From Turritopsis dohrnii (lineage: Eukaryota > Cnidaria > Hydrozoa > Anthoathecata > Oceaniidae): 64,000 nt of DNA. Under the pieces are notes generated by a model. The model had not been told where the DNA came from. It saw nothing but the letters and a program-made list of their open reading frames with translations, and did no database searches. Positions within the stretch are counted from its first letter, which is position 1. Every line of letters begins with the position of its first letter. The DNA is taken from contig BQMF02000226.1 in NCBI GenBank assembly GCA_027922465.2, positions 1-64,000 of the forward strand. Reading direction: 5' to 3'. Below are positions 1 to 11,795 of the stretch, piece after piece. The translations under genes were made by a program, and so were the position numbers.

Positions 1-1
1 G

Positions 2-58
2 CACATTGAAAGATATTGGCTCGTCATCAATCCTGCAACTGGCAAAATTGTCATCAAG
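2..58 (+). CDS. 3' part of one coding exon, gene unidentified (partial)
   Basis: The first 58 bases read openly as HIERYWLVINPATGKIVIK and stop at a good splice donor (AAG|GTACAC) in phase 0. Only this short piece is inside the window. No downstream exon could be linked to it before the transposase remnant on the opposite strand, so the gene may end in an intron-spanned exon elsewhere or the piece may be spurious. I do not recognise the family. Confidence 0.3.
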
Positions 59-218
59 GTACACATTCACTATTCAATTAAAAGTAATATGAATATATGT
101 TGATAGAATTACACCTTTTTTAACCACAAAGATTATAAGCATAGAAAGGCTGAAATGTGCTAAGCTTACCTTTTAGGATTGAGCTTTTAGGATAAGGCTT
201 TTTTACTTTTAATGTGAC

Positions 219-290
219 TGAGGGAAAATCATAACAAGTGATAATTTCTGATAAATTTATCAGTAACATCACTTGTTATGATTTCCCTCA
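219..290. repeat. 72-bp near-perfect hairpin (fold-back repeat)
   Basis: The left arm (219-241, starting TGAGGGAAAATCATAAC) and right arm (269-290) are reverse complements apart from one A indel. The loop contains a second perfect palindrome, CTGATAAATTTATCAG. This looks like a tiny fold-back MITE. The rest of 59-652 shows no gene. Confidence 0.75.
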
Positions 291-652
291 AACCTCACAA
301 ATATACCATAGTCTTCATTTCAAAAAAAAATACTAACAAAGCTCTCCTCCTAAATAAGCCTAACAGTACAGTGCAATTACTCTTTAATGTATGTTTTAAC
401 CAATCAGAATCAAGAAATAACCTGTTGATGACTAAACTTTTAAATGACTAACAATGTGCTTGAAATCATGCTTTAATCAAGCATACCATTGGCATATTTT
501 GTATGCAATTTTGTATTCATGTATGTCAAGTTACTAAGGGTTAATACCATTTGTACTATTTCAAATTTCTAATACCTTTCTTAATAAATGACTTATTTTT
601 TGGTTTACCAATATTCAAACACAAATATGGCATGGCTTGGACGTTGACGTTT

Positions 653-3632
653 CTAAGGGTAAAGAAGCTCGATTTTCTCTTTCCTCGTTACAGTTACTTC
701 ATCTAAAGTGAACATCGGAATAATGTTTTTCAAGCTTTCATCCACATTACTTTGTAACTTGAGATCTTGCAACGAAGGAACACGTTCCATATTTAAGTTG
801 GCATAAGAAGTTACAATGATATGATTTTCACAAAATTTACGCATAAGCTGTGTGGTGATACTTCGATTGTTGGTTTGGTATCCACCCAGAATGCCATTAT
901 ATCTTTCAAAGGAATAACACCAAAATGCGTAGACAGGACCAAAATCTAATATGCAGGATTTTATATGTAACTGCATATGCATGTTTGGTGTACAGTATTT
1001 AGTTCCAATTAATCGTTCAAATGTTGTATTAAACAGCTTCAAAAGTTCATGGGCACTGTGTACTTCTTCAACAGTTATATATGGCTTCAGAAGATATTTA
1101 CAAGCTCTAACAAACGCTTGCCACATGTTGTAATGAGACCTTGGAAGGTTATCTTTGAGTACATACAAGGAAACAAACAACACCCATGTTTTATATTCTT
1201 CAGACTTCATGGTACTAGAAGCAGCTGAAATGGAACTCGGCATTGATCCCACACCAGGTGGTAGTTTAACATCAGCCATAAGTCGATCAATGTCTCCCAA
1301 TGCTGAAGCCTTAAGAATGCCAAGCTTAAAATAGACAAAGCATTATTATATAGCAGGAAACTTAAAAGTAAAAATTAGAATGCTTTTTTATCAATAACGT
1401 TGCGAAAAATCTATGGAAGTAATTACAAATGATATACCTCAATCCACATTTTTAAAGTATGCTTTGATACACCAAGTAATAAACAATGCATTGGATCAAC
1501 CAAATGACATCGAATGGGATTGTAGTATGGAAGTCGCGAAAGCTCAGAATAGCGAATACCAAATTGATACTCTAATTCTTTTTCTTCAGTTTGAGTCTTT
1601 GCTTGAAGGTGACGCTTACAAATCTCGTTATGATGTTCATGTGTGCGCATTTTCCACAAATAATCCTTGTACCCCGAAAAATCTGGTTGTGATCCAAACT
1701 TATCCCGGGAAAACTCTTTAAAACATTTGCTACAGCCTAAAAGACGTTGATTACAAATTTCATGTTTCTGAACTTTGAAGATAAATATTATCAAACTAAA
1801 ACCATTTATCTATTTAGTTAAATGACCAAGCTTACCATGCCTTGCATTATAAGAAAGAAAGCCACAGCACTTTCTTGTCGCGGGAAGGTCGGAAGATATA
1901 CAGCACAAAGCAAATTTGTACAAAGCTTTGGAGTCATTTTCCTCTAACAACACACCAGGCTGCCAAAATTTCAAAAGATCGTCTACTAGCGGTTTCAGAT
2001 AACTGTTAACACTGAGTTTAGGTTCATTAGGACCTGGTATTATACCAATAATTAGCACATTCTCCCATTTAAATCGCACTTCGCGCGGAAGATTCAACAA
2101 AGCCATGTAGATGACACCACAACTATGTTGCACATTGTCGAAGGGCTGGAACCAGTCAATATTTAATATTCCCCCTAGATTTCGACGATCTGTAAAATAT
2201 GGTTGGCCATCTTTGTCACAGAAATCTTTCCAGAATTGGCCATCTACAGTATCACACATAAGTCCGTCTTTACATTTGTTAGGACCAGCTAACAGCATCT
2301 CTAATATGTCATTGCGTTTGATCAGATTTTGTATCGACTTTTGCAAAGGCAAATAACAATAAACTCTTTTTGGATACAAAAATGTTTTTTTTCCCATCGC
2401 CACTAGAAAAGGATTTCATAAGCAAAGTTCCACATGGAGATCTATACCTAGTTTGTGTGTGCTCAGGATATCGTATAAAACTACATATTTCACTTTCTTT
2501 TTGACCGTTTGTTCCAGTGTGCAATTTTCAGGATCATAGATAGAACAACAATTTGGACAAGACACGTACTTGACATAAGTACATAAATTTAGATTAATCA
2601 TTTTCTTAGCAATAAACAAACTTTTCGGAAATTCATTAGCCATTGTCTTAAGTTTCTCAACATCCAACAAAAAGCAGATTAGTGTCAAGAATAGTTGTAC
2701 TAATCTAAATATTATTTCAACTGCTCCATCCGATATTGAAAATGCTGATTGTAATGCAAGGATTTGGTGGATAAATACAGCAACGATTTTGCTTGTATTA
2801 TGAGCATCAGTTGCTTGTTTTTCGAACTCGTGACTACAATTTAGGAAATCATCCTCTGGATCCGTTTTCTCTTTCCATAGTTCATGCACATGATTCTTCG
2901 TGTGGCTCTATATATGTAAAATAATTATTTTTCATTAAAATTGTTGTGTGTTGCAATCGGTTTTATCAAAAGTTATTCTTACAATTTCTTCTACAATGTA
3001 TTCCTCTTCTTCATTCTCAAATGAACATTCTAAGTCTGTCTCTGTGTGATTCTAAGGAAGTATGATGTTGTTGATAAAAAGATATTGTTAATTTTTATTC
3101 TATTATAAATTGAACTTACTACTGTAGCTGAAGTTGCCAGTAAGACTTTTGCTGCCTTGTTTGATATATCTAAGATTTGACAAAAACAACAGTTAATCTC
3201 TACATTTCGATAGAATAGCTGGAGTGGAGGTAGATAGCACAAAAGCAGACTCTTGAATTGACTCACCCTACACTACCTAAGCGTTATTCCTAAATACTGT
3301 TTAGTTAATAAAAATTGCCATGAAATTTCAGCGGGCATTACTGCAAAATAATGCCCCTAGATCAATTGAAATCGAACGGTTTTAACCAATCAGAAAGCGC
3401 GTTTTAACTATTACAGAGTTTTACCCTCTCAACCGGGTAATAATGCTAAATAATAGAACTGAAACAAGACTAATTGCAGCTATCCATTCGAATCAATTTT
3501 TCATAAAACGAAAAAGTTATTACCATCTTTCTTTTTTCTTTTCCAGGTTCCATTTCTAAAGTAAAGTTGTTGATGACGATAGTACCCTTCTCGTGAAAGT
3601 AGCTCGTCACAGTGCGGACATTCTTTTTCCAT
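653..3632 (-). pseudogene. CACTA/EnSpm-type DNA transposon transposase, frameshifted
   Basis: The protein would catalyse excision and integration of a CACTA/EnSpm-superfamily element. Reading down the minus strand: an N-terminal exon at 3524-3632 begins MEKECPHCDELLSREGYY, a C-x-x-C zinc-finger start common in animal members; an acidic exon near 2989-3036; 2416-2889; then the conserved stretch ICSFIRYPEHTQTRYRSPCG (2309-2524 frame); 1810-2403 (RVYCYLPLQKSIQNLIKR); 1423-1794 (HLVDPMHCLLLGVSKH); and 653-1300 (CTPNMHMQLHIKSCILDFG). The coding frame switches near 2500 and near 2390, both next to homopolymer runs, so the copy is either dead or has sequencing indels. A plausible intron lies between about 1838 and 1750. 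I did not locate terminal CACTA repeats. The superfamily call rests on recalled motif patterns, not a search. Confidence 0.75.
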
Positions 3633-3855
3633 CTTCAAAGAAATCAACCCACTGATCGATAAAAATGTGCATGAAATATATAATCCAGAACAACGGATCT
3701 ATTTGCAGATTAAATTCAATGATCCAGCGTTACTCTTCTGACGTGTTAAAGCCATGTCACTGTGTTAAATGAACAATTTGTTTCGTATCTGCATTTACAG
3801 ACGTTATTGTTAATGTGTGTACAGAAGTAGAGAACATAGTCGAAATGCTTATAAT

Positions 3856-4080
3856 TTACCGTAGTTCCTTGCGCCCGGGCGCTTATTAAATCTTTTCGAA
3901 ATTTAGCAGGGCGCTTATTAGAGGGGACGCTTAAAAGAGAAGGGCGGTTATTAAATGGTTTTAAATATCCATAGAGTGAAATAATGAAAGGTACACAAAT
4001 AACAATTCTTCTATATTTAGATATCTTTAATTTGTTATTTTCTAATGAACGCCCGGGCGCTTATTAGAGAAGGGGACACT
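3856..4080. repeat. GC-rich 'GGGCGCTTATTA' repeat block
   Basis: An AT-rich tract is interrupted by repeated short GC-rich words: CGCCCGGGCGCTTATTA occurs at about 3883 and 4052, with variants at 3911 and 3941. The block starts at TACCGTA. Similar words in reverse sense recur at 7.76 and 8.09 kb, so this is probably an interspersed non-autonomous repeat family. The stretch 3633-4586 shows no gene. Confidence 0.55.
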
Positions 4081-4586
4081 TTTTTAATTAATGGAAAATA
4101 ACAAAGATTAGATAACTATACATAATAAAACATTTTACAACAACCATATGTTAGCATGTGGTTAGCTAACAAATATCCATAACAACCCTGTAATGACTAT
4201 CCATATTTCACAAAAATTGTAATGTACTCAACAAATCTTCGAAACTGATGTATGTAAATATGTTCTATGTAAAAAGTTCACTTTCTCATTTCAAAGGTTT
4301 TATTTGCACACCTGCAAGGATTAGAATATTGAACAAATCGCTCCTCTATTTTCCATCACAATGGCTATTTACTTTTAACCATATCCATGGTCACACGAAA
4401 AAAATATTTATCGTTAAAACACCGTTGGAAAAACAATATCAAGTGTGCCCAGTAAAATTAACATTTGTGACTACCTCGTGGTAAATCATATTCTTTTTCT
4501 CTTTCTCACTTTAACGTTATCTACAAGAAGTCGTTTGTGAATTTTCATCGTTAAACTTCGAATATCTTATTCATTTCGTTTTTAAA

Positions 4587-7468
4587 ATGTCAATCAGAAA
4601 AATGTCGTTTAATATTGAAAGGTAAGTCTTGTTTTAACACTATCCTTAATATTTCTAATTTATCCATAAATTAAATTAGGCAGAAATCTTAAAATTCCTG
4701 TCAGATTTTGTAGATGAATTTCTGGGTCAGCACAGTATGTGTATGTGCATCTCTTTAGGGAAATGCCTTTAGACCTGATACATCATCATCTCGTATTTTC
4801 ATACTTACTTGTTGCGCTTGTTTGGTTTCGGAATGTCTGGGTCAGCATAAAATATGCTTGTGCAATTATTTTAAAATAGATGCCTTTAGACCTGATTTTC
4901 TGAGACAAACGAAAGTGCATTTATAGCTAAAAATCTTGAAGACATCTTTCAAAGTAAAGAATGTAACAAGAATATGCCTATTGTTAGCTACTTTTTACCG
5001 AAATGTAAGTTTGTATATTTCTTAGAAATTCTGCAAAGCCAACTACTCAGGGTCAACGATTTAAACGGATCCTTCATTCAACTGGAACACCTTCAAACGA
5101 ATCAGGGTAAAAATTATTATTTGCATTAAGTGTACTTGTAAATTCCCTTAGGCATAGAAATTATTAACAACTGACATTCTGTAGATATAACAATTTTAAA
5201 TATAAGCATACACAATTTATATATTTACATTATATAAATTTGTTACAAGTTACACTTTCGTTGATCGAATTGTCTGGTTTCTACTAAATTAACGTCATTA
5301 GTTTCCGATAGTATAGTATCAAGAAGACCATTATTCTCAGGAAATTAAACATCGCTTGGCATGTTCAAGTCTATTACCATAAAATAATAGGAATAGTGGT
5401 GGATCACATAGTTACGACCATACAATATATACAATATATGATAAAAATCATGTAAAATACAAACTAGAATATGTTAATATAGTGTAAAATAGACTTTGTG
5501 TTAGGCACTATTCTGCTTTTGCAATGATGTTGCTAACTTTGATTTACAGGCAGAAATTTGCAACACCTAACAGGTCACCTGGTAATTCGGTAACTGACCT
5601 TCGAAATGATCCAACAGAAATCAGGTAGTAATTCCTTTGGGTACTTTACTTTTTTTATCAAACAAAGACAAGTTGGTGCTAAGTTGTTTCTATGAAAGTT
5701 TTTTTTAATTCAGTTTGCAATACATATAGGTTTACAACAATACATACAAGTTTACGATACATGTAAGACCTAGACACAACATAAATTTGTCTATTTACAC
5801 CGAATAAGGAAATAAATTAAACCCTACATTTGCATTATAATCCCTGCAAAGTCTGCAAGGACAGTTAATTGGTTTCCAGGACTTTATTTCACGTTTGAAG
5901 TTCTCTAAGGTGTTTGCAGTTTTTATATACTCCGTAACTATATTCCAAATTTTAGGGCCCATACACCTAATTGAATGTTTACCTTTAAGTTCTGTTTGCA
6001 CATTCGGTAGTTTGAAGTAAGAGTTAGAACGGAGGCTATACCTATTTTGGTCATTGACATTTGATTGTCGTTGTTTTGTTGGGACAGCTTTTAAATATGT
6101 TTTTTTTTATTGATTTATAGAAAAACGTGTTCAACACCAAGATCTACTACGACTGGTACATCGCCCGACCTTGGTGAGGATCTGCTTAATACTAGGTAAT
6201 GCATAAATTTACAGTTGTAAATATCAACTATCATTTTGAATATTGAAAAATGTTTTTTCACGTTATTACCACGGAATTGTTAGTGCTTTTTTTAACATTC
6301 ACAGTAACTATGAACAAGATGATTTGTCCGAAAGCTCGTTTTCTTCGGTATCTGCTGATCACGCTATTATAAGGTAATATTTTTTAAAACTAAACCCCAC
6401 TCAAAAAATATCTTCCACTACTTTAGAGCCGAGTCATCTTTACGGAAAGTCAAAAAAAATTTAAAACGTAAGGAAAGAAGGAAATTGAAGTTGCTCCATA
6501 AAAATTACGGAAAAATTATTCTTCAGAGCAATGAAAAGATAGATCGCCTCGAAAAAACAATTAAAGCATCAGAAAATAATGCCATCCTTGCGACAACACT
6601 TCAAACTTGTACCGTGACATCGCCAACAAAAAGTCATACTAAGATTCTGGCAACAGGTCCCTGTCTATCTAAGCAATCAAAGGATAATAAACGGCAACTT
6701 GGTCAAATGCTGTCAGGCATTCCTATGTTTAAAAAATCAGATGTTGAGGAGTTTAACTCCACTTGTTTTGGTAAAGGACAGTTTGGACAGTTGACTCTTG
6801 TCAATTTGAAAAAGCTAAATGTTATTGTTGCTTGCAAAACACTATCATCTGATTCATCATCAAAAAATGACGTTTACGCAGAAGTTATTGCTGGATTAAC
6901 ACTTTCTGGAGAAAAGTACTTTCCCTATGTATTTGGACTATTAAATGATTTTTCCATTCTAATGGAATTCTATGGAAATCCATCTTCAGGAGAACCAGAT
7001 GTTAGTTTGTGGAAGAAAGTAAGAGAAAAGCCATCTTTCATAGAACTTCAAAAACTTCTTATTGACGTTTTAAATGCTGCCATATGTCTGCATAGCTATC
7101 AGATTCTTCATAATGACATTAAAGCAGATAATTTAGTTTGTACGAAAGATGGTGTCAAAATGATTGATTTTGGCAAAGCAAGATTAATTTCGCATCCAAA
7201 AACTTACTTTATAAAATCTGGAACTCCCCAAGCTGCAAAGTATAATACCTATCATCGTCACTTGGCTTATGAGCTAAGAAATGTGCCTGGATCCAAGCAA
7301 TCTGTTCTAACTGATACTTTCTCAGTTGGTTATTTATTGAAGCATATGGCAGGGATCATCAATTGCCACGAAATTATAATAATTGGAAGAAAGTTAAAAG
7401 CCATTAAGCCAGATTTGAGGATATCTTTGAAGACAGCATTATCTTTACTGATGAAATTAAATTTCTGA
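4587..7468 (+). CDS. Protein kinase-like protein, 6 exons, ~458 aa
   Basis: Exons: 4587-4621, 5026-5106, 5550-5624, 6121-6195, 6305-6373, 6427-7468. Every intron is phase 2 and each junction has clear GT and AG. The first ~110 residues are Ser/Thr-rich and look disordered, followed by a basic Lys/Arg stretch and a short coiled coil. The kinase domain starts at a glycine loop (GKGQFG, ~227), with the VACK lysine (~249), the catalytic loop HNDIKADN (~340, HRD replaced by HND) and DFG (~357-359). All key catalytic residues are present, so an active kinase is plausible. The region after DFG is short and no clear APE motif is seen (ELRNVPG may stand in). Phosphotransfer to Ser/Thr or Tyr is inferred from the fold; the substrate is unknown. 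The four middle exons are 69-81 nt and symmetrical, which favours alternative splicing. The first ATG of exon 1 was chosen as start; a second one five codons on is possible. Confidence 0.8.
5795..6080 (-). mobile_element. 3' end fragment of a CR1/L2-like LINE (reverse transcriptase tail)
   Basis: The minus-strand reading contains IRCMGPKIWNIVTEYIKTAN followed by LENFKREIKSW, the hallmark C-terminus of reverse transcriptases of CR1/L2/Jockey-type non-LTR retrotransposons (G-P-K-x-W-N then S/L-x-x-F-K-x-x-L/I-K). The stop codon is at 5795-5797. It sits in the third intron of the kinase gene in opposite orientation and is 5'-truncated, as is usual for these elements. Confidence 0.7.
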
Positions 7469-7758
7469 TTAAACACATTTTTCTATTACCGTATGGTTCA
7501 CGTTTCTATCACATATTTCAGTAGTAGGTCTCCCCCGTAGCTAATATTCTCTTGTAAAATTTCCAGAGGTGAGGTCACGCGTAGAGTCAAATGTTTGAAA
7601 GATATGTATTATTAATTGCGAGCTTAAAGGAAATTGTGAAACTAGCTACGAAAGATTTATGAATGAAGTGATATTTTGTGAAACTCTCCACACTTTTTTC
7701 GTGTATATCCAAAAGTTTGTTCACCTGTAAAATTATGAAATCTGTGAAATTATTTTAT

Positions 7759-7835
7759 AAACGCCCCCCTCGAATAAAAGCCCCCCTCAAATAAACGCCT
7801 CTCTACAAAAAGGGCGTTTTTTCGAAACACGACTA
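7759..7835. repeat. GC-rich inverted-repeat block (AACGCC/CTCGAATAAAAGCC)
   Basis: This block contains CGCCCCCCTCGAATAAAAG and then AGGGCGTTTTTTCGAAAC in opposite sense, so it can fold into a hairpin. A second copy lies at 8070-8150. No gene is seen in 7469-8299 apart from these repeats. Confidence 0.6.
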
Positions 7836-8069
7836 TCACGTACATTTGGAAAGGAATCATATATGTACGTGTGTATGTTTATTTTTCTTTTTTTTCTTTC
7901 ATAAAAACATAAAAACAATTCAATATAATTGAAGAAGATGATGTTGATGATGATATTATTGTAGATTAGTTTGATGACCTTGTGAAGACTTTCTTGTGTT
8001 TGTTATTTGAAAATACACGATCATAGAATCTTAGAGCATTCTTTTTCGTCGATTTTTCTAAAATTTAAA

Positions 8070-8150
8070 GAACGCCTCACTCTTTAGACCGCCCCCTCGA
8101 ATAAAAGCCCCAAAAAAACTTCGAGGCGTTTATTTGAAACATTACGGTAT
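8070..8150. repeat. Second copy of the GC-rich hairpin repeat
   Basis: CGCCCCCTCGAATAAAAGCC is followed by TTCGAGGCGTTTATTTGAAA and ends at TACGGTA. It shares its words and layout with the copy at 7759 and, in reversed sense, with the block at 3856-4080, which starts TACCGTA. Confidence 0.6.
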
Positions 8151-8299
8151 GTATCTTGGGAACTGCACAAAATGTGTACTTAAATGAAATAGCTTGTTAG
8201 AAATGCTTCGCATCATCTTTTTTTTCTCTGACTAATATTTCATGTAAAGAAAGTGTGCATGGTAACCTTAGTGTATGTGTAATATATATTTTGTTACAG

Positions 8300-9457
8300 A
8301 AATATTGCCAACTTAGGAGACATGATCAAAGAAAAGTTTACTAATATGGAAAAAATAATAATAGAACAAAGAAAGGAGATAGATCGTCTGAATGAAAGGT
8401 TTGGTTTGTTGGAACAAACAACGAAAGAGTGCTTTGCCAAATATGAGCAAGTCAGCAAAAAAGTTCAAGTTCCTGTTGTTGTGCAGGTAAGTTGGCCTTC
8501 AATTGTTTTGTTTTTATGTTCTGTTTTCCGGCTATTATGTGAAGTACCTCTCCTAGCAACTTAAATTTAACACAGTTACTTTTATCTTCTAGAGAAAAAT
8601 TAAGTTGTTGTACAAAGTTTATCCGGAGGAAGAACAGTGGGATCTTGAGGAAGGGTATGGCAAAGATAGCTTTCTGCATTCAAAATTATAAGTAGAAAAT
8701 GTTGAAAAATTAAATTTTATTCGTTATTGCAGTTGGGATTCAGAAGTTAACTCGCAAATTACAGACCAAATTATAGAAGATGTCAGCACCCAATTAAATA
8801 ACAAATACGCTAGAGATGTGATACTTGGTAGGATTTCAATCATTTCAATGGTTTTTATGTTGGATTTGATTGCGAGTTAGTAAAATATCGTATTCTCGTT
8901 TCAGTGGGATGCAAAACATATTTCCAATCGATAAAGAGGGCATATAATGACGAGTTAAACAACCCTGAAAAATTTGCATTGGATAAATTGAAAAAGAAAT
9001 ACCGTGCTAGAAAACAAAGAGTGAGTAAAAAAAAGCTTAAATCTAAATTGTGCTGACAACTTGAGGATATGGAACTAAGGATAAAAAGATTTATCTACAC
9101 AAGACTTAAAATCAATATCTTTTAGACTGCCGTGACAATCATGCTTTTCTTGCACTTCGTCTCTTTCCATACTTTTTTTTATTTCTTTCTACTTAGATAT
9201 ACAACATGCGTACAAAATACGTGAAAGAGGATGAGGAACACCTATGGGCAAAAGTGTCAGTAAATGATATGTCTGACGAAGAAGACGATGAAGGTAGTGG
9301 TGGATTTAAAAGGAAGACCCCAAAAGATCGTTCTGAAGAAGTGAAAGAACTAGTAAAAAAACTAGATGAGCGACATAAAGAAAAATTGGAGAAAGAAGAA
9401 AGGAATGTTTTAAAAGTACAGAGAGTCGTTTCAGATTCTCCTGTAAAGAGGCTTTAA
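8300..9457 (+). CDS. Coiled-coil, C14orf93-like nuclear-type protein, 5 exons (5' end uncertain)
   Basis: Exons: 8300-8486, 8593-8654, 8733-8827, 8905-9020, 9197-9457, with consistent phases throughout. The first exon begins in phase 2, so either translation starts at the internal ATG at 8322 or upstream exons are missing. The order is a coiled coil (KEIDRLNERFGLLEQTT), a middle region with GCKTYFQSIKRAYNDEL and basic KKYRARKQR, then MSDEEDDEG and a charged tail ending PVKRL. The basic block followed by an MSDEED motif and a conserved helix reminds me of metazoan C14orf93-like proteins; that is a recollection, not a search result. The product is probably nuclear. The coiled-coil start resembles the one preceding the kinase domain in the neighbouring gene (NEKIDRLEKTIKA), see findings. 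Confidence 0.65.
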
Positions 9458-10663
9458 AAAAAGGGTTCTTATAGATTATTTTAGTTTTGATTATTATTCA
9501 TTTTTTCCTTCTTTTTTTTCCTTTGTGTTTTGTTGATGTTGTCGTTGTTGCTTTACGAATCGCGACTATATCAAAAGACACAACAAACAAGCAAATGTAA
9601 GAGAGAGAGATGATGCATCTGTACAATTTTTGACCTTTTTTCCGATTGTATTTACCTTTTTATAAGATATTTCTAGTAGAAACATCAATATATTATTATT
9701 TTTCCTCGTCCACTTTTCCATTTATTGTACTATACTTTTAAGTCGACATAATAAGGGCTTATGTTCAAGCCGATTTGAAAGTGAAAACTCCCTAACCACC
9801 TTAAGACATTCATTGGCATATAAATCGATCAGGGTCTTAAAGCGCGACTAGCGAACAGAAAAATGGTAAACAATAAGACAAATATAGAAATGCAAATGAA
9901 CTAAAAAGATTCGAAAAAAATATCTAAATGGAAAATTGGTAATTTCCAATGATTTTTTTTATTTAAACGAAGAGAAACTCTTAATTTTCCTTACATTTAC
10001 AATTTTGGAAATCTGGAATTTCCGAAATCAAAACTACATGTACATGCCATTGTAACTTTCCGGATAGTTTTTAGGCTAGGAAACGGTCTTGGAAATTTGT
10101 AATTTCCATCAAGTTTTTCTGTTAGAAATTAATGGAAATCTGTAATTTCTACGAAATTTCGTAAGAAAAAACTACTTGGAAATTTACACATTTTGCCCAG
10201 TGTAAAACAACTTTTGTGCAGTGGTTCTACTTGAACAAAATATCCCTGACAGAGAGGTCGTGTAAATACGTCACAAACAAAAGCTTTGAATAGTTCTTCG
10301 TGAAAGGGTTTGGTATGTCGGATGTTATTTCATAGAGCCATTTCTTTTTCATTTAGAACAACACGTCAACAATAACGACAAGTGGACGTCGTCGGTTGTC
10401 CGTTCAAGAGATCTGCACGCAACGACCTTGGATACATAAAAAGAGCACTCCGTTATCGGGTGGATCACTTATTGAATTTAAGAAAGAGCTAACACGATCA
10501 CACTCACAATGTTAGTAGGGAAAACCCTTCTCCCGAAAACAGAAGTCGAGTAGTCACTCGATTCTATTCGTTTTTGATTTTTGAAGAAACAAAAATGAAT
10601 AATTCAGAATGCCAAACTGAAGAGTACTGATGAAACAAAAGAATGAATTTTTTATCCAACAGC

Positions 10664-10699
<36 letters not shown>

Positions 10700-11795
10700 A
10701 AAGTTAATGACGAAATGGCTAACAGATGTTGGGAATTTTAACGATTGCAATGTCTTTCCAGAACTTAGATGGAAAGACGATCACAAGAAGAAAAGTCAAA
10801 AATATGAGTGAAAATATTGGGTCCATTTGCGTCCGGTCTTGAGTAATATCCAAAATGATATAACTGCAAAATTGTATAATTTATTATTTATATTCGAAAA
10901 ACGAAATAAATGTCGATATTTTACCAATGAAAAAAGTTCCTTAGAACGTCAAATGAGTCTCCCATGACAACTATTATTTTGAAAGTAGATGATGATGTCA
11001 TCGTGACGTCACGAGTCCTAATTTTGTTTTTGTTTTTTCTTCATTGGATTTAGTCTGCATGGCAAATTCCAAGGTCTCAAATTACGAATAGGCCATATTT
11101 GAAGTTTGTGAGATTTTAATTTCGTCCGCAAAGTTTCACGCTTGACGTCGGAGGTAAAATGGTGACGGCGGGTGAACAGTAAATTTAGAAATGACAGAGA
11201 GATATTTTATAATCGTTGAAAAAGATTACACGTGCTGAAATGAATGAATCGAAAACCTTCCCCAAGCTCCGAATCTTTTCAGCGGTAATGTCAATCAACA
11301 GGTAATCCGTTAAAAACACTTCTGAAAAACAACACACTTTCATATTGTTGTTTGTTTGTTTGTTTATCTAGAAGAAGAAAGGGGTTGTTTTATTTATTAT
11401 TCAATATTTAAAAAAACATATCTTTTGAGAAATCCATCCTTTTTCTCAATTGTCGTAACTGTTTGTAATCATCCCACCGTTAAAAAAACAATTTTTTTGT
11501 CAAGGACAGAGAGGTGATTTACTTTAGGTCGTGGTTTCTAGAAGCTCCTAGGTCAGCATTTTTGGGAGTTTTTTTTATGAATCTAAATAGAGCATCGAAA
11601 AATCTGCCATGATTATCCAGAACGTGAAGGAAAAGCTGTCTGCATAATTTTAGTCAAAGACAATTCGTTTAATTCCTTCACGATGCCATATTGAAGCGCA
11701 TATTGACATTATGTCAAACTGACGTCAAATACAAATATACTCTGAATAACATGAAACATTAAAGACATAAATATTGTTGGAAATAAATTTTACAG
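9458..11795. other. Intergenic region with short dyad repeats and a (CAA)n microsatellite
   Basis: No gene recognised. Between 9931 and 10190 a GGAAATT..AATTTCC dyad recurs four or five times with small variations. A (CAA)n run lies at about 10661-10699. The 10.4-10.6 kb stretch is relatively GC-rich but matches no RNA gene I know. Confidence 0.5.
10661..10699. repeat. (CAA)n microsatellite
   Basis: About a dozen CAA units in a row, slightly interrupted at the start by CAG. Confidence 0.95.

Noticed and set aside
10400..10600. Possible structural RNA gene (relatively GC-rich, GGGTGGATCACTT)
   Set aside because: I compared it mentally with 5S, 5.8S, U1-U6 and tRNA consensus sequences; none fits beyond a few bases.
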